DNA from: Arenibacter echinorum
GTDB lineage: Bacteria; Bacteroidota; Bacteroidia; Flavobacteriales; Flavobacteriaceae
Assembly (NCBI RefSeq): GCF_003259375.1
Contig: NZ_QLLN01000003.1
Coordinates: forward strand, 424,955 to 488,954
DNA length: 64,000 nt
Direction of reading: 5' to 3'
This document shows positions 16,030 through 24,610 of this stretch, piece by piece; positions within the stretch are counted from its first letter, which is position 1, and every line of letters begins with the position of its first letter. Both the position numbers and the translations under genes were made by a program. Under the pieces are notes generated by a model. That model was not told the DNA's origin. It worked only from the letters and a program-made list of their open reading frames with translations, and made no database searches.

Positions 16030-17145
16030 ATGGACCATAGAACAATGTTTAAAACAATAGTACCGACCTTTATATTTATTGTAATTCTTTTTGGCTGTAG
16101 GGACCAACAAATTACAAAGCCTAAAGATGCATCAGCCTTGGCACTGCCGGAACTGAACTTTAATGAAGCCAATCGGCTGGTTCGCCTGCCATTGGATTGC
16201 CTACAAACGGAATATCCCAACAAATTAAATCAGTCACTTCAGGATTCGACCCATTTGGGCGGACCTAAACAATTGCACCCTGCATTTTATGGTTGTTACG
16301 ATTGGCACTCCTCTGTTCACGGTCACTGGTCCTTAGTTTCCCTACTAAAACAGTTCCCAAGTTTAAATCAGGCTTCCACAATTCGCAATAAACTGGTGGA
16401 AAATATTTCCAAGGAAAATATAATGGCAGAAGTGGACTACTTTAACATGGAAGGAAATAGGTCATATGAACGGACTTATGGGTGGGCCTGGATCCTGAAA
16501 TTGGCCGAAGAACTTCATACATGGCAGGACCCTTTGGCCCGTGACCTAGAGGTTAATTTACAGCCGTTGACAAACTATATAGTGGAGGCCTACATAGAAT
16601 TTTTACCAAAATTGAATTATCCCATTAGAGTTGGGGAACATACCAACACCGCATTCGGACTTTCCTTGGCTTGGGATTATGCGGTTGTCCTTGAGGACGA
16701 GGCCTTAAAAAATGCCATTACTTCCAGTGTTGCAAGTTTTTATGAAAATGACACAGCTTGTCCTATGATCTGGGAACCTAGCGGATTCGATTTTTTATCG
16801 CCCTGCCTGGAAGAAGCCAATCTGGTGAGAAAAATTTATAGCCCCGACAAGTTTAAAAAATGGTTGGATAAATTCCTGCCCCAATTGGCAGATCCTCAAT
16901 TTAATCTGGAACCGGGAAAAGTATCGGACAGAACAGATGGGAAATTAGTGCATTTGGATGGTCTCAATTTTAGTAGGGCCTGGTGTTTGTACGGAATTGC
17001 AGAGACACTTCCCCAATACTCCCATTTAAAACAAATTGCCACCGAGCATATTAATTACTCCCTCCCCAGTATTGTTGATGACAATTACAGTGGTACCCAT
17101 TGGTTGGGAAGTTTTGCATTATACGCCTTAAATACAGCCCAATAG
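16030..17145 (+). CDS. DUF2891 family lipoprotein, first gene of the oxoprolinase operon
   Basis: 371 residues from 16030; the ATG at 16045 (366 residues) is an alternative that gives a tighter lipoprotein signal, MFKTIVPTFIFIVILFGC. The family signature is HPAFYGCYDWHSSVHGHW near residue 80-97, with conserved His/Asp/Trp, followed by an alpha-helical body typical of DUF2891. No biochemical function is established for the family. Its stop is separated by one base from the start of the Nramp-like gene, so the two are surely co-transcribed with pxpABC. A lipid-anchored, probably periplasmic partner for a transporter and a cytoplasmic oxoprolinase suggests a role in producing or handling the substrate outside the membrane; that is inference. 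Confidence 0.85.
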   Translation: MDHRTMFKTIVPTFIFIVILFGCRDQQITKPKDASALALPELNFNEANRLVRLPLDCLQTEYPNKLNQSLQDSTHLGGPKQLHPAFYGCYDWHSSVHGHWSLVSLLKQFPSLNQASTIRNKLVENISKENIMAEVDYFNMEGNRSYERTYGWAWILKLAEELHTWQDPLARDLEVNLQPLTNYIVEAYIEFLPKLNYPIRVGEHTNTAFGLSLAWDYAVVLEDEALKNAITSSVASFYENDTACPMIWEPSGFDFLSPCLEEANLVRKIYSPDKFKKWLDKFLPQLADPQFNLEPGKVSDRTDGKLVHLDGLNFSRAWCLYGIAETLPQYSHLKQIATEHINYSLPSIVDDNYSGTHWLGSFALYALNTAQ

Positions 17146-17146
17146 A

Positions 17147-18340
17147 ATGAAATGGAAAATGGGGCCAGGAGTTTTGGTAGCAGCAGCCTTTATAGGTCCT
17201 GGTACCGTTGCTGTTTGCTCCATTGCCGGTGTACAATATGGATATTTGCTTCTTTGGGCCCTGTTGCTTTCCGTGGTGGCAACCGTAATATTACAGGAAA
17301 TGGCAGCGAGATTGGGAATTGTCACCCAAAAGGGATTGGCCCACGTAATAAAAGTAGAGATAGGTGTCCGCTGGATAAAGATTTTGGTGCTGGGCCTTAT
17401 CTTATCAGCAATAGTCATAGGGAATGCAGCTTATGAAGGCGGTAATATTGGTGGTGCTTCCTTGGGCTTGGAGGCTATATTTGGGCAAGAATATATAAGT
17501 TTTTATCCTTGGGTAGTAGGATTTTTTGCATTTCTACTTTTGTTTTTTGGTAATTATGAGGTTTTGGAAAAGGTACTGATTTCCTTGGTAGTGGTCATGA
17601 GCATATCTTTCCTATTGACGGCCATAATTACAAAACCGGATATTTCGGCCATAATACAAGGTCTTTTTATCCCTAAAATTCCAGATGGAAGTATTTTGAC
17701 TATTATTGCTCTGGTAGGCACCACGGTAGTACCCTATAATTTATTTTTACATACCTCATTGGTAAGTGAAAAATGGAAATCCAAGGAAAATTTGAAGGAA
17801 GCCCGAAGGGATACCGTCTTATCCATTTTACTGGGAGGTATGGTATCCATGGCCATAGTGGTAACCGCAACTGCCATTCCATCCAACGAAATAACCAATA
17901 TTATGGATATGACCAAAGGCCTGGAACCACTATATGGGGAAAGTGCCAAATATTTTATGGGAATCGGACTTTTTGCAGCCGGGATAACCTCTGCCATTAC
18001 CGCACCCTTAGCCGCCGCCTATGTGGCCAATAGCTGTTTTGGATGGAATACGACTATGGATAGCATAAGGTTCAAATTGGTCTGGATGATCATTTTATTG
18101 TTAGGTGTCCTGTTTATGTCCGTAGGAATAAAACCGTTAGAGATTATTAAATTTGCCCAGGTAACCAACGGAATGCTTTTACCAATTATCGCTATTTTTC
18201 TGCTATGGATCGTTAATCGGAAAACAGTAATGCTGGAATATCAAAATACCATATTTCAAAATATATTGGGTATTATCATCATAATTTTGTCTGTTATTCT
18301 TGGGGCAAAAAGTATATTAACCGTTTTTGGGCTATTTTAA
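17147..18340 (+). CDS. Nramp-fold (YcsG-like) transporter with altered metal-site residues
   Basis: 397 residues, about 11 transmembrane segments, LeuT/APC-type fold of the Nramp family. In true Mn/Fe transporters helix 1 carries DPGN and helix 6 carries A-x-x-M-P-H. Here helix 1 reads GPGT (residues 17-20) and helix 6 reads TTVVPYNLFLH (192-202), so the Asp, Asn and Met ligands are all replaced. A relative (YcsG) sits next to ycsF/pxpA and kipI-kipA in Bacillus subtilis. The gene is embedded between DUF2891 and pxpA, with 4 bases to the latter. The simplest reading is a carrier for 5-oxoproline or a related organic substrate rather than a metal, but transport substrate has not been shown. 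Confidence 0.88.
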   Translation: MKWKMGPGVLVAAAFIGPGTVAVCSIAGVQYGYLLLWALLLSVVATVILQEMAARLGIVTQKGLAHVIKVEIGVRWIKILVLGLILSAIVIGNAAYEGGNIGGASLGLEAIFGQEYISFYPWVVGFFAFLLLFFGNYEVLEKVLISLVVVMSISFLLTAIITKPDISAIIQGLFIPKIPDGSILTIIALVGTTVVPYNLFLHTSLVSEKWKSKENLKEARRDTVLSILLGGMVSMAIVVTATAIPSNEITNIMDMTKGLEPLYGESAKYFMGIGLFAAGITSAITAPLAAAYVANSCFGWNTTMDSIRFKLVWMIILLLGVLFMSVGIKPLEIIKFAQVTNGMLLPIIAIFLLWIVNRKTVMLEYQNTIFQNILGIIIIILSVILGAKSILTVFGLF

Positions 18341-18344
18341 GGAC

Positions 18345-19082
18345 ATGATCAACATCGATATAAATTGTGACATAGGTGAGGGCGTAGGCAATGAAGAAGA
18401 GCTATTGCCCTTAATTACCTCCTGTAATATTGCCTGTGGCGGCCATGCCGGGGATGCCGATACCATGATGAAGTCAACCTTATTGGCCAAAGAACACAGG
18501 GTGCTGATTGGGGCGCATCCATCATATCCGGATAGGGCGAATTTTGGAAGAACAAGTATCAAAATGGCTAAGGATGATTTGAAAAAAAGTATTCTTGCCC
18601 AAATTGAGGATTTAAACACTGTCCTCAAAACTTTGGGTATTTCGCTGAACCATATTAAACCCCATGGTGCACTATACAATGACGTGGCCAAGGACAGGGA
18701 ATTAGCATTGGTATTTTTGGATACTATTGAGAAATATAAAAGGGAGGTATTTTTGTATGTTCCTTATGATTCAAAAATAGCCGAGGAGGCCCTGCGTTCA
18801 GGATTTCGAATAAAATATGAGGCCTTTGCCGATCGCAATTATAATGAAGACCTCTCCCTAGTGTCCAGAAAAGTCCCTATGGCCTTGATACAGGATCCCA
18901 AAGCAGTCATGGACCATTTACTATATATGGTGACAAAAGGTGCCGTTTTGACCCTTTCCGGGAAGGCTGTAAAAATCGAAGTAGACACCTATTGTCTTCA
19001 CGGCGATTCTCCTTCAACATTACAAATATTAGCGTATCTTTCCAAACATTTACCAGAAAACCAAATCTTAATAAAAAAGTGA
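18345..19082 (+). CDS. pxpA: 5-oxoprolinase subunit A (LamB/YcsF family)
   Basis: 245 residues from the ATG at 18345, which begins the conserved INIDINCDIGEG; an upstream start would overlap the transporter gene. PxpA works with PxpB and PxpC in the ATP-dependent opening of 5-oxoproline (pyroglutamate) to glutamate, a damage-repair and scavenging reaction in the cytoplasm. Family motifs visible: ACGGHAGD (about 34-41), GAHPSYPDR, KPHGALYN and EAFADRNY, all expected for the LamB/YcsF TIM-like fold. Starts 4 bases after the transporter and overlaps pxpB by 4 bases (GTGA), indicating translational coupling. Confidence 0.95.
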   Translation: MINIDINCDIGEGVGNEEELLPLITSCNIACGGHAGDADTMMKSTLLAKEHRVLIGAHPSYPDRANFGRTSIKMAKDDLKKSILAQIEDLNTVLKTLGISLNHIKPHGALYNDVAKDRELALVFLDTIEKYKREVFLYVPYDSKIAEEALRSGFRIKYEAFADRNYNEDLSLVSRKVPMALIQDPKAVMDHLLYMVTKGAVLTLSGKAVKIEVDTYCLHGDSPSTLQILAYLSKHLPENQILIKK

Positions 19083-19816
19083 GTAGTTTCAAAATATCTG
19101 TAAGGCAATTTGGTGTCCACGCCATATTGGTGGAGTGGCCCAATAGGGTGGAAGAATCTATATTGGACGAGATTCTCCAATTCATTCAGTACTTAAAAAA
19201 AAATCACCTAGACGAAAAGGAATGGGAGTTTATACCTGCCTATAATTCACTTACTTTGATATGCAAGGACACCGTACTAGATTTCGATTATTTAAAACCG
19301 AAAATAAAGGAATGGTATGCCGTAAAAGGAAAAATAGAACCTGCTACCAGATACCTTTGGCGATTACCTGTAAGTTATGATCTGGAATTCGGGCTGGATC
19401 TCGAGGAGATATCCGGAGAATTGGGCATGTCCGTAGAACGCATCATAGAATTGCACTCCCAAAGTATTTATACGGTCTATGGTATAGGATTCTTGCCAGG
19501 GTTTATGTATTTGGGCGGCGTGCCGGAGGTTCTGGAGGTTCCACGCAAATCTACCCCTAGACCTAAGGTGCTTAAAGGCTCCGTTGGTCTAGCTGGAAAA
19601 CAAACCGGAATATACCCCCAGGATTCGCCAGGAGGATGGAACATAATTGGGAAAAGTCCCGTACCTATGTTCGACGTAAAAAAGGAAAATCCCTGTTTTG
19701 TTAAAGTGGGGGATAAAATACAATTTTACCCTATTTCGATGGCAGAGTACCAATTGCACAAAATTGAAGGTGAGGTAGGGATTTATAACTTAGAAAAAAA
19801 AGTGCTGGATGCTTAA
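19079..19816 (+). CDS. pxpB: 5-oxoprolinase subunit B (KipI family)
   Basis: 245 residues from a GTG at 19079 that overlaps the pxpA stop (GTGA); this start gives the family-typical N-terminus SSFKISVRQFGVHAILVEW, whereas a TTG further upstream would run through pxpA. The C-terminal domain contains GIGFLPGFMYLGG, the ST-P-R-P-K segment and AGKQTGIYPQDSPGGW, signatures of the allophanate hydrolase subunit 1/KipI family. PxpB and PxpC form the complex that activates and hydrolyses oxoproline together with PxpA. In B. subtilis KipI also inhibits the sporulation kinase KinA; that role is not relevant to a flavobacterium. Confidence 0.93.
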   Translation: MSSFKISVRQFGVHAILVEWPNRVEESILDEILQFIQYLKKNHLDEKEWEFIPAYNSLTLICKDTVLDFDYLKPKIKEWYAVKGKIEPATRYLWRLPVSYDLEFGLDLEEISGELGMSVERIIELHSQSIYTVYGIGFLPGFMYLGGVPEVLEVPRKSTPRPKVLKGSVGLAGKQTGIYPQDSPGGWNIIGKSPVPMFDVKKENPCFVKVGDKIQFYPISMAEYQLHKIEGEVGIYNLEKKVLDA

Positions 19817-20648
19817 CATAATAAAATCGGGCTTTTTCACTACAGTGCAGGATACCGGTAGATATGGGTACAGGGATAAGGGTGTTCCAGTTTCAGGAGT
19901 TATGGACTCTTTCTCTGTCTCTAAGATAAATACTTTGTTGGAAAACGATGAAAACAGTGCCGTATTGGAAATAACCATGACGGGACCAACATTGGAATTT
20001 GAACAAGATTCCTATATTGTTCTGGGAGGGGCAGAAATGGCGGTAACACTTAACGATATTATCATAGAAAATTACAAAGTATATAAAGTCAATGCAGGTG
20101 ACATCTTAACCTACGGCAAATTATTAAAAGGATTCAGGGCATACTTGGGGATTAAGGACGGATTCAACACTGCATTGGTATTGGGCAGTAGATCCTATTT
20201 TAAACCAATTACCGAGAAGGATTCCATTAAGAAAATGTCCAGTCTTCCGTACACAAAGTGTAAACTTTTCAGTCCCAAAATTTCGAAACTCAAAGTAGAC
20301 TCCGTTTTGGACAAAACCAAATTGGATGTTTATAAGGGGCCGGAATATAAGCTGCTGACAGATAACCAATTGGCCCAACTATTTTACAGGGAATTTACGG
20401 TGGCAAACGAAAATAACCGTATGGCATATCAGCTTAACGAGCTAATTGAGGGCAATAAGGTATCCATGTTGACCTCGGCAACCCTGCCTGGAACAATACA
20501 GCTGACTCCTGCGGGAAAATTGATCATTTTAATGAAAGATGGTCAGACCACAGGTGGCTATCCAAGAATTTTACAGTTGTCGGACATGGCCATGTCCATT
20601 TTGGCCCAAAAAAGATCTGGAGACCATATAAGTTTTAAGCTAAAATAG
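19809..20648 (+). CDS. pxpC: 5-oxoprolinase subunit C (KipA family, biotin-dependent carboxylase-like domain)
   Basis: 279 residues; the ATG at 19809 overlaps the end of pxpB by 8 bases. Signatures of the allophanate hydrolase subunit 2/KipA family: TTVQDTGRYGYRDKGVPVSG at the start (residues 9-28), the AVLEITMTGPTLEF strand, RAYLGIKDGF, and QTTGGYPRI near the C-terminus. It is slightly shorter than many homologues (about 290-320). It is the last gene of the DUF2891-Nramp-pxpABC operon. No terminator is evident after it; the next element is the ilv promoter and leader within 60 bases. Confidence 0.93.
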   Translation: MLNIIKSGFFTTVQDTGRYGYRDKGVPVSGVMDSFSVSKINTLLENDENSAVLEITMTGPTLEFEQDSYIVLGGAEMAVTLNDIIIENYKVYKVNAGDILTYGKLLKGFRAYLGIKDGFNTALVLGSRSYFKPITEKDSIKKMSSLPYTKCKLFSPKISKLKVDSVLDKTKLDVYKGPEYKLLTDNQLAQLFYREFTVANENNRMAYQLNELIEGNKVSMLTSATLPGTIQLTPAGKLIILMKDGQTTGGYPRILQLSDMAMSILAQKRSGDHISFKLK

Positions 20649-20666
20649 GCGACGGAAATTTATTTC

Positions 20667-20697
20667 TTTGTCAATTAAATTTTAATACCTAATTTTA
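20667..20697 (+). promoter_or_regulatory. Putative promoter of the ilv leader
   Basis: TTTG at 20667-20670 and TAATTTTA at 20690-20697, 19 bases apart, match the Bacteroidota consensus TTTG-N19-21-TAnnTTTG at all but the last base. Transcription would start around 20702, at or next to the ATG of the leader peptide, so the leader message may lack a 5' untranslated region. Confidence 0.6.
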
Positions 20698-20702
20698 CAG
20701 TA

Positions 20703-20759
20703 ATGAAAATAAATAGAAGCATAATCAAATTGGTCATTGTCGTCCCACAAATGGGATGA
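20703..20759 (+). CDS. ilvL: ilv operon leader peptide
   Basis: An 18-codon ORF, MKINRSIIKLVIVVPQMG, too short for usual gene calling. Eight of its residues are Ile, Val or Leu, seven of them within IIKLVIVV, exactly the amino acids made by the downstream operon. The stop codon lies 21 bases before the terminator stem. In classic attenuation, scarcity of charged Ile, Val or Leu tRNA stalls the ribosome on these codons and lets RNA polymerase read through. Composition, position and the surrounding RNA structures agree; no homologue search was possible. Confidence 0.8.
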   Translation: MKINRSIIKLVIVVPQMG

Positions 20760-20793
20760 TACGGATTTCTATTTATTTAAAAAGCCTGTATCA
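20740..20793 (+). promoter_or_regulatory. Competing pause and antiterminator hairpins of the ilv attenuator
   Basis: Segment 1 (20740-20747) pairs with segment 2 (20752-20759) through eight pairs around a CAAA loop, one of them G-U. Segment 2 extended (TGATACGG, 20757-20764) can instead pair with segment 3 (CCTGTATCA, 20785-20793), eight pairs with one bulged T. Segment 3 is also the 5' arm of the terminator. A ribosome stalled on the Ile/Val codons breaks 1:2 and frees 2 to hold 3; a ribosome at the stop codon covers 2 and lets the terminator form. Confidence 0.7.
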
Positions 20794-20819
20794 GATATAT
20801 TTGATACAGGCTTTTTTTT
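20781..20819 (+). terminator. ilv attenuator terminator
   Basis: A perfect 13-base-pair stem, AAAGCCTGTATCA (20781-20793) with TGATACAGGCTTT (20802-20814), an 8-base loop and a run of eight T (20812-20819). This is a textbook intrinsic terminator located between a leader peptide and ilvD. Confidence 0.93.
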
Positions 20820-21016
20820 AGGTTTTACCGAACTATAATTTGGAATTATGTTCTTTTTTAAGTAGCCAGAAAAAGGTTTATCAAAGAATAAAAACCTACT
20901 GGATATGATATGGTTTATGCATTTAGATGACTGATTATCAAATAGTTAAAATTAAATCGTTATTATTGAATTTAAATCAAATTTTTATGTTAAAAATCTA
21001 AGGGTATTTAAACTTT

Positions 21017-21024
21017 TATCTTTG
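21017..21024 (+). promoter_or_regulatory. Possible second promoter -7 box before ilvD
   Basis: TATCTTTG matches TAnnTTTG fully and would start a transcript near 21029, about 45 bases before ilvD. No good TTTG is found 19-21 bases upstream, so the call is weak. If real it would give ilv expression independent of the attenuator. Confidence 0.3.
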
Positions 21025-21074
21025 GTAGTCGTAGTTTATATAGAACAGTATTAAAATACAAAGAATACAAATTA

Positions 21075-22751
21075 ATGGAATTAAATAAATTTAGCAAAAA
21101 CGTTACCCAGGACCCCACTCAACCTGCCGCACAGGCTATGTTATACGCCATAGGACTGGAAGAAGAGGATCTAAAAAAACCTTTGATCGGAATTGGTAGT
21201 ACAGGTTATGAGGGCAATCCTTGTAATATGCACTTAAATGATCTAGCACAGGAAGTAAAACTTGGTACTGAAAAAGGCGGCTTGGTTGGACTTGTGTTCA
21301 ATACTATAGGTGTTAGTGATGGTATTTCAATGGGTACTTATGGTATGAGATACTCATTGCCTTCTAGGGATATCATTGCAGATTCTATGGAAACTGTGGT
21401 ACAAGCTATGAACTATGACGGACTGGTAACTGTTGTAGGTTGCGACAAAAATATGCCTGGCGCCCTTATGGCCATGATTAGATTAGACAGACCCTCTGTT
21501 ATGGTTTATGGTGGCACAATTGCCTCTGGCTGCTTTAAGGACAAAAAATTGGATATCGTTTCTGCATTTGAGGCATGGGGCGAAAAGGTTGCTGGAACAA
21601 TGAGCGAGGAGGATTACAAAGGAGTAATTCAACATGCATGTCCAGGAGCAGGCGCATGTGGTGGTATGTACACAGCCAATACCATGGCTTCCGCTATCGA
21701 AGCTTTGGGAATGGCCTTGCCTTACAATTCCTCAAACCCCGCTATTGGCAAGGAAAAGAAGCAAGATGCCATTAGCGCTGGTTTTGCATTAAGACATCTA
21801 TTGGAAAACGATATTAAGCCCAGCGATATTATTACAAGAAAATCTTTTGAAAACGCTGTGCGCTTGCTTACCCTCTTGGGAGGATCCACCAACGCTGTCC
21901 TACACTTTTTGGCCATAGCAAAAGCAGCAGATGTTGATTTTACTTTGGACGACTTTCAGAAAATTAGTGACAGTACCCCGTTCTTGGCAGATTTGAAACC
22001 TAGTGGCAAATACCTAATGGAAGATCTACATCGTGCTGGTGGTACACCGGCAGTGATGAAGTTTATGTTGGAAAATGGTATGCTGCACGGCGATTGCATG
22101 ACCATTACCGGTAAAACCGTTGCAGAAAACCTTGCAGAGGTTTCAGGTTTAAAAGAAGGTCAGCAAATTATTAAGCCTTTGAACGCTCCGATCAAGGAGT
22201 CCGGACACTTAAGAATCTTATACGGAAACCTTGCTGAAGAAGGTGCCGTAGCTAAGATTACCGGAAAAGAAGGATTGCACTTTTCTGGTCCTGCAAAAGT
22301 TTTTAATGATGAGTTTTTGGCCAATGCCGGGATAGGCAAAGGATTGGTGAAAAAAGGTGATGTTGTAGTTATTAGGTACGAAGGTCCAAAAGGTGGCCCA
22401 GGTATGCCGGAGATGTTGAAGCCTACAGCTGCCATTATGGGTGCCGGACTAGGGAAAGATGTAGCCTTGATTACCGATGGACGCTTTTCCGGAGGTACAC
22501 ACGGTTTTGTTGTTGGACACGTATGCCCCGAAGCCCAGGACGGTGGAACCATCGCCCTCTTGAAAGATGGGGATGTCATTACCATTGACGCGGAAAAAAA
22601 TAGTATTTCCGTAGCCTTGTCAGAGGAAGAGATCAAAACGCGAAGGGCAAACTGGGTACAACCGCCCCTTAAGGTTAAAAAGGGAAGTTTGTACAAATAT
22701 GCAAAAACGGTATCCTCGGCCTCACAAGGTTGTGTAACCGATGAAATATAG
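21075..22751 (+). CDS. ilvD: Dihydroxy-acid dehydratase
   Basis: 558 residues, normal for the family. IlvD dehydrates 2,3-dihydroxy-3-methylbutanoate and the methylpentanoate analogue to the 2-oxo acids, the step before transamination to Val and Ile. Iron-sulfur ligands are visible as C50 (YEGNPCNMH), C123 (VGCDKNMPG) and C195 ([14 protein letters not shown]). The C-terminal [11 protein letters not shown] and [16 protein letters not shown] motifs are complete. The ATG gives the standard N-terminus [20 protein letters not shown]. First structural gene of ilvD-B-N-C-A, preceded by the attenuator. Confidence 0.97.
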   Translation: MELNKFSKNVTQDPTQPAAQAMLYAIGLEEEDLKKPLIGIGSTGYEGNPCNMHLNDLAQEVKLGTEKGGLVGLVFNTIGVSDGISMGTYGMRYSLPSRDIIADSMETVVQAMNYDGLVTVVGCDKNMPGALMAMIRLDRPSVMVYGGTIASGCFKDKKLDIVSAFEAWGEKVAGTMSEEDYKGVIQHACPGAGACGGMYTANTMASAIEALGMALPYNSSNPAIGKEKKQDAISAGFALRHLLENDIKPSDIITRKSFENAVRLLTLLGGSTNAVLHFLAIAKAADVDFTLDDFQKISDSTPFLADLKPSGKYLMEDLHRAGGTPAVMKFMLENGMLHGDCMTITGKTVAENLAEVSGLKEGQQIIKPLNAPIKESGHLRILYGNLAEEGAVAKITGKEGLHFSGPAKVFNDEFLANAGIGKGLVKKGDVVVIRYEGPKGGPGMPEMLKPTAAIMGAGLGKDVALITDGRFSGGTHGFVVGHVCPEAQDGGTIALLKDGDVITIDAEKNSISVALSEEEIKTRRANWVQPPLKVKKGSLYKYAKTVSSASQGCVTDEI

Positions 22752-22835
22752 TATTTAGGGCTATAAAAATAAAGCATCTGCCCAAAAAAATAAAGGATTT
22801 TACACCAAGTATGTTAACCGATTAGGTCTACAATT

Positions 22836-24569
22836 ATGGAAACACTGAAAAAGGAAAAAACAGCATCAACAAAACAGAGCACAAAGAGGATAAGTGGTGC
22901 GGAGGCTATAATCCATTGCCTATTGGCTGAGGGCGTAGACTTGATTTATGGATATCCTGGAGGGGCCATTATGCCTCTGTATGACGAATTATACAAATTT
23001 CAGGATAAACTTACCCATATTCTAACAAGACATGAGCAGGGAGCCACCCATGCTGCACAAGGCTATGCCAGGGTAACCGGAAAAGTAGGTGTGGCAGTGG
23101 CCACTTCAGGTCCAGGGGCCACCAATTTGATTACCGGTATTGCCGACGCCCAGATAGATTCAACACCCATGGTCTGCATTACAGGCCAAGTAGCCAGACA
23201 TTTGTTGGGTTCCGACGCTTTTCAGGAAACCGATATTATCGGAATTTCCACACCTGTAACCAAATGGAACTGTCAGGTTACCAAAGCTTCTGAAATCCCT
23301 GAAGTCTTGGCCAAGGCGTTCTATATTGCCAGATCGGGCAGACCAGGACCGGTATTAGTGGATATCACCAAAAATGCACAAATAGATGAGTTCGACTTTT
23401 CATATGAGCATTGTAAAGGGGTTCGCAGTTATAATCCGTACCCTAAACCAGATATAAAAGCCATTAAGGAAGCGGCCAATTTAATCAATGCTGCCAAAAA
23501 GCCTTTCATAGTTTTTGGACAGGGAGTAATTTTAGGGGAAGCCGAGGAACAACTAAAAACCTTGGTAGAGAAGGCAGGTATTCCTGCTGCCTGGACCATA
23601 CTTGGGCTTTCCGCCATGGATACGGACCACCCATTAAATGTTGGAATGGTAGGGATGCACGGTAATTACGGACCTAATTTATTGACCAATGAGTGCGATG
23701 TACTCATTGCCATTGGTATGCGTTTTGACGATAGGGTAACCGGAAGTTTGGATACTTATGCCAAACAGGCAAAAATTATCCATTTCGATATAGATCCTGC
23801 TGAAATAAACAAAAACGTTAAGGCAGATGTAGCGGTATTGGGCGATTCCAAGGTTACCTTGGACCTGTTGCTACCAATGATCAAAACCAACAGTCATGAT
23901 TCTTGGCACAATGAGTTTAAGAAGAAATATGAGATAGAGTTTGACCAGATCATTAAAAATGATGTTTATCCTACCAAGGATAGACTTACCATGGCAGAAG
24001 TTATTGAGGAAATCAATATAGCCAGTGGCCATAAAGCCATAATAGTGTCAGACGTTGGGCAGCATCAAATGATTGCCTGCAGATATGCCAAATTCAAACA
24101 GACCAAAAGTAATGTTACCTCTGGTGGATTGGGAACTATGGGCTTTGCCTTACCAGCGGCTATCGGAGCCAAAATGGGAGCCATGGACAGAGAAGTAGTT
24201 GCCATTATTGGCGATGGGGGATATCAAATGACCATTCAGGAATTGGGGACAATCTTCCAGAACAAGACTCCTGTTAAGATCGTGGTACTCAATAATGATC
24301 ATTTGGGAATGGTACGCCAGTGGCAGGAACTGTTCTTTGAAAGTAGATATGCCTCTACCGTAATGGTAAATCCTGACTTTGTAAAAATTGCGGAAGGTTA
24401 CCATATACAATCCAAGCGCATAAGCGAGAGAAAGGATTTAAAGGCCACCATTCAAGAAATGTTAGCCTCCAAGGATGCTTACTTTTTGGAAGTCAAAGTA
24501 GAAAAAGAGGACAATGTTTTCCCTATGATTCCTTCGGGGGCATCAGTATCGGATATACGATTGAAATAA
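22836..24569 (+). CDS. ilvB: Acetolactate synthase large (catalytic) subunit
   Basis: 577 residues. The thiamine diphosphate enzyme condenses pyruvate with pyruvate or 2-oxobutanoate to give acetolactate or acetohydroxybutanoate. Motifs: GYPGGAIMPLYDEL near the start, catalytic Glu67 in LTRHEQGATHAAQGYARVTG, GDGGYQMTIQEL with the following VVLNNDHLGMVRQWQ as the GDG-NN thiamine-binding motif, and FAD-domain sequence between 195 and 350. The presence of the FAD domain and ilvN next door separates it from catabolic acetolactate synthase. It starts 84 bases after ilvD. Confidence 0.96.
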   Translation: METLKKEKTASTKQSTKRISGAEAIIHCLLAEGVDLIYGYPGGAIMPLYDELYKFQDKLTHILTRHEQGATHAAQGYARVTGKVGVAVATSGPGATNLITGIADAQIDSTPMVCITGQVARHLLGSDAFQETDIIGISTPVTKWNCQVTKASEIPEVLAKAFYIARSGRPGPVLVDITKNAQIDEFDFSYEHCKGVRSYNPYPKPDIKAIKEAANLINAAKKPFIVFGQGVILGEAEEQLKTLVEKAGIPAAWTILGLSAMDTDHPLNVGMVGMHGNYGPNLLTNECDVLIAIGMRFDDRVTGSLDTYAKQAKIIHFDIDPAEINKNVKADVAVLGDSKVTLDLLLPMIKTNSHDSWHNEFKKKYEIEFDQIIKNDVYPTKDRLTMAEVIEEINIASGHKAIIVSDVGQHQMIACRYAKFKQTKSNVTSGGLGTMGFALPAAIGAKMGAMDREVVAIIGDGGYQMTIQELGTIFQNKTPVKIVVLNNDHLGMVRQWQELFFESRYASTVMVNPDFVKIAEGYHIQSKRISERKDLKATIQEMLASKDAYFLEVKVEKEDNVFPMIPSGASVSDIRLK

Positions 24570-24610
24570 ATTAATTATTAATTAAAATTACCCATAACTT
24601 CATATTTTTG

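Larger units (their letters stand above)
20649..21074. other. ilv regulatory region
   Basis: The 426 bases between pxpC and ilvD hold a promoter, an 18-codon leader peptide, mutually exclusive hairpins and an intrinsic terminator (all listed separately), followed by 255 bases without a gene. In this last part a perfect TATCTTTG (21017-21024) may be the -7 box of a second, attenuator-independent promoter. Nothing else is recognised in it. Confidence 0.7.

Noticed and set aside
17147..18340. Ordinary Mn/Fe transporter MntH
   Set aside because: The DPGN and MPH metal-binding motifs are replaced and the genomic context is oxoproline metabolism.
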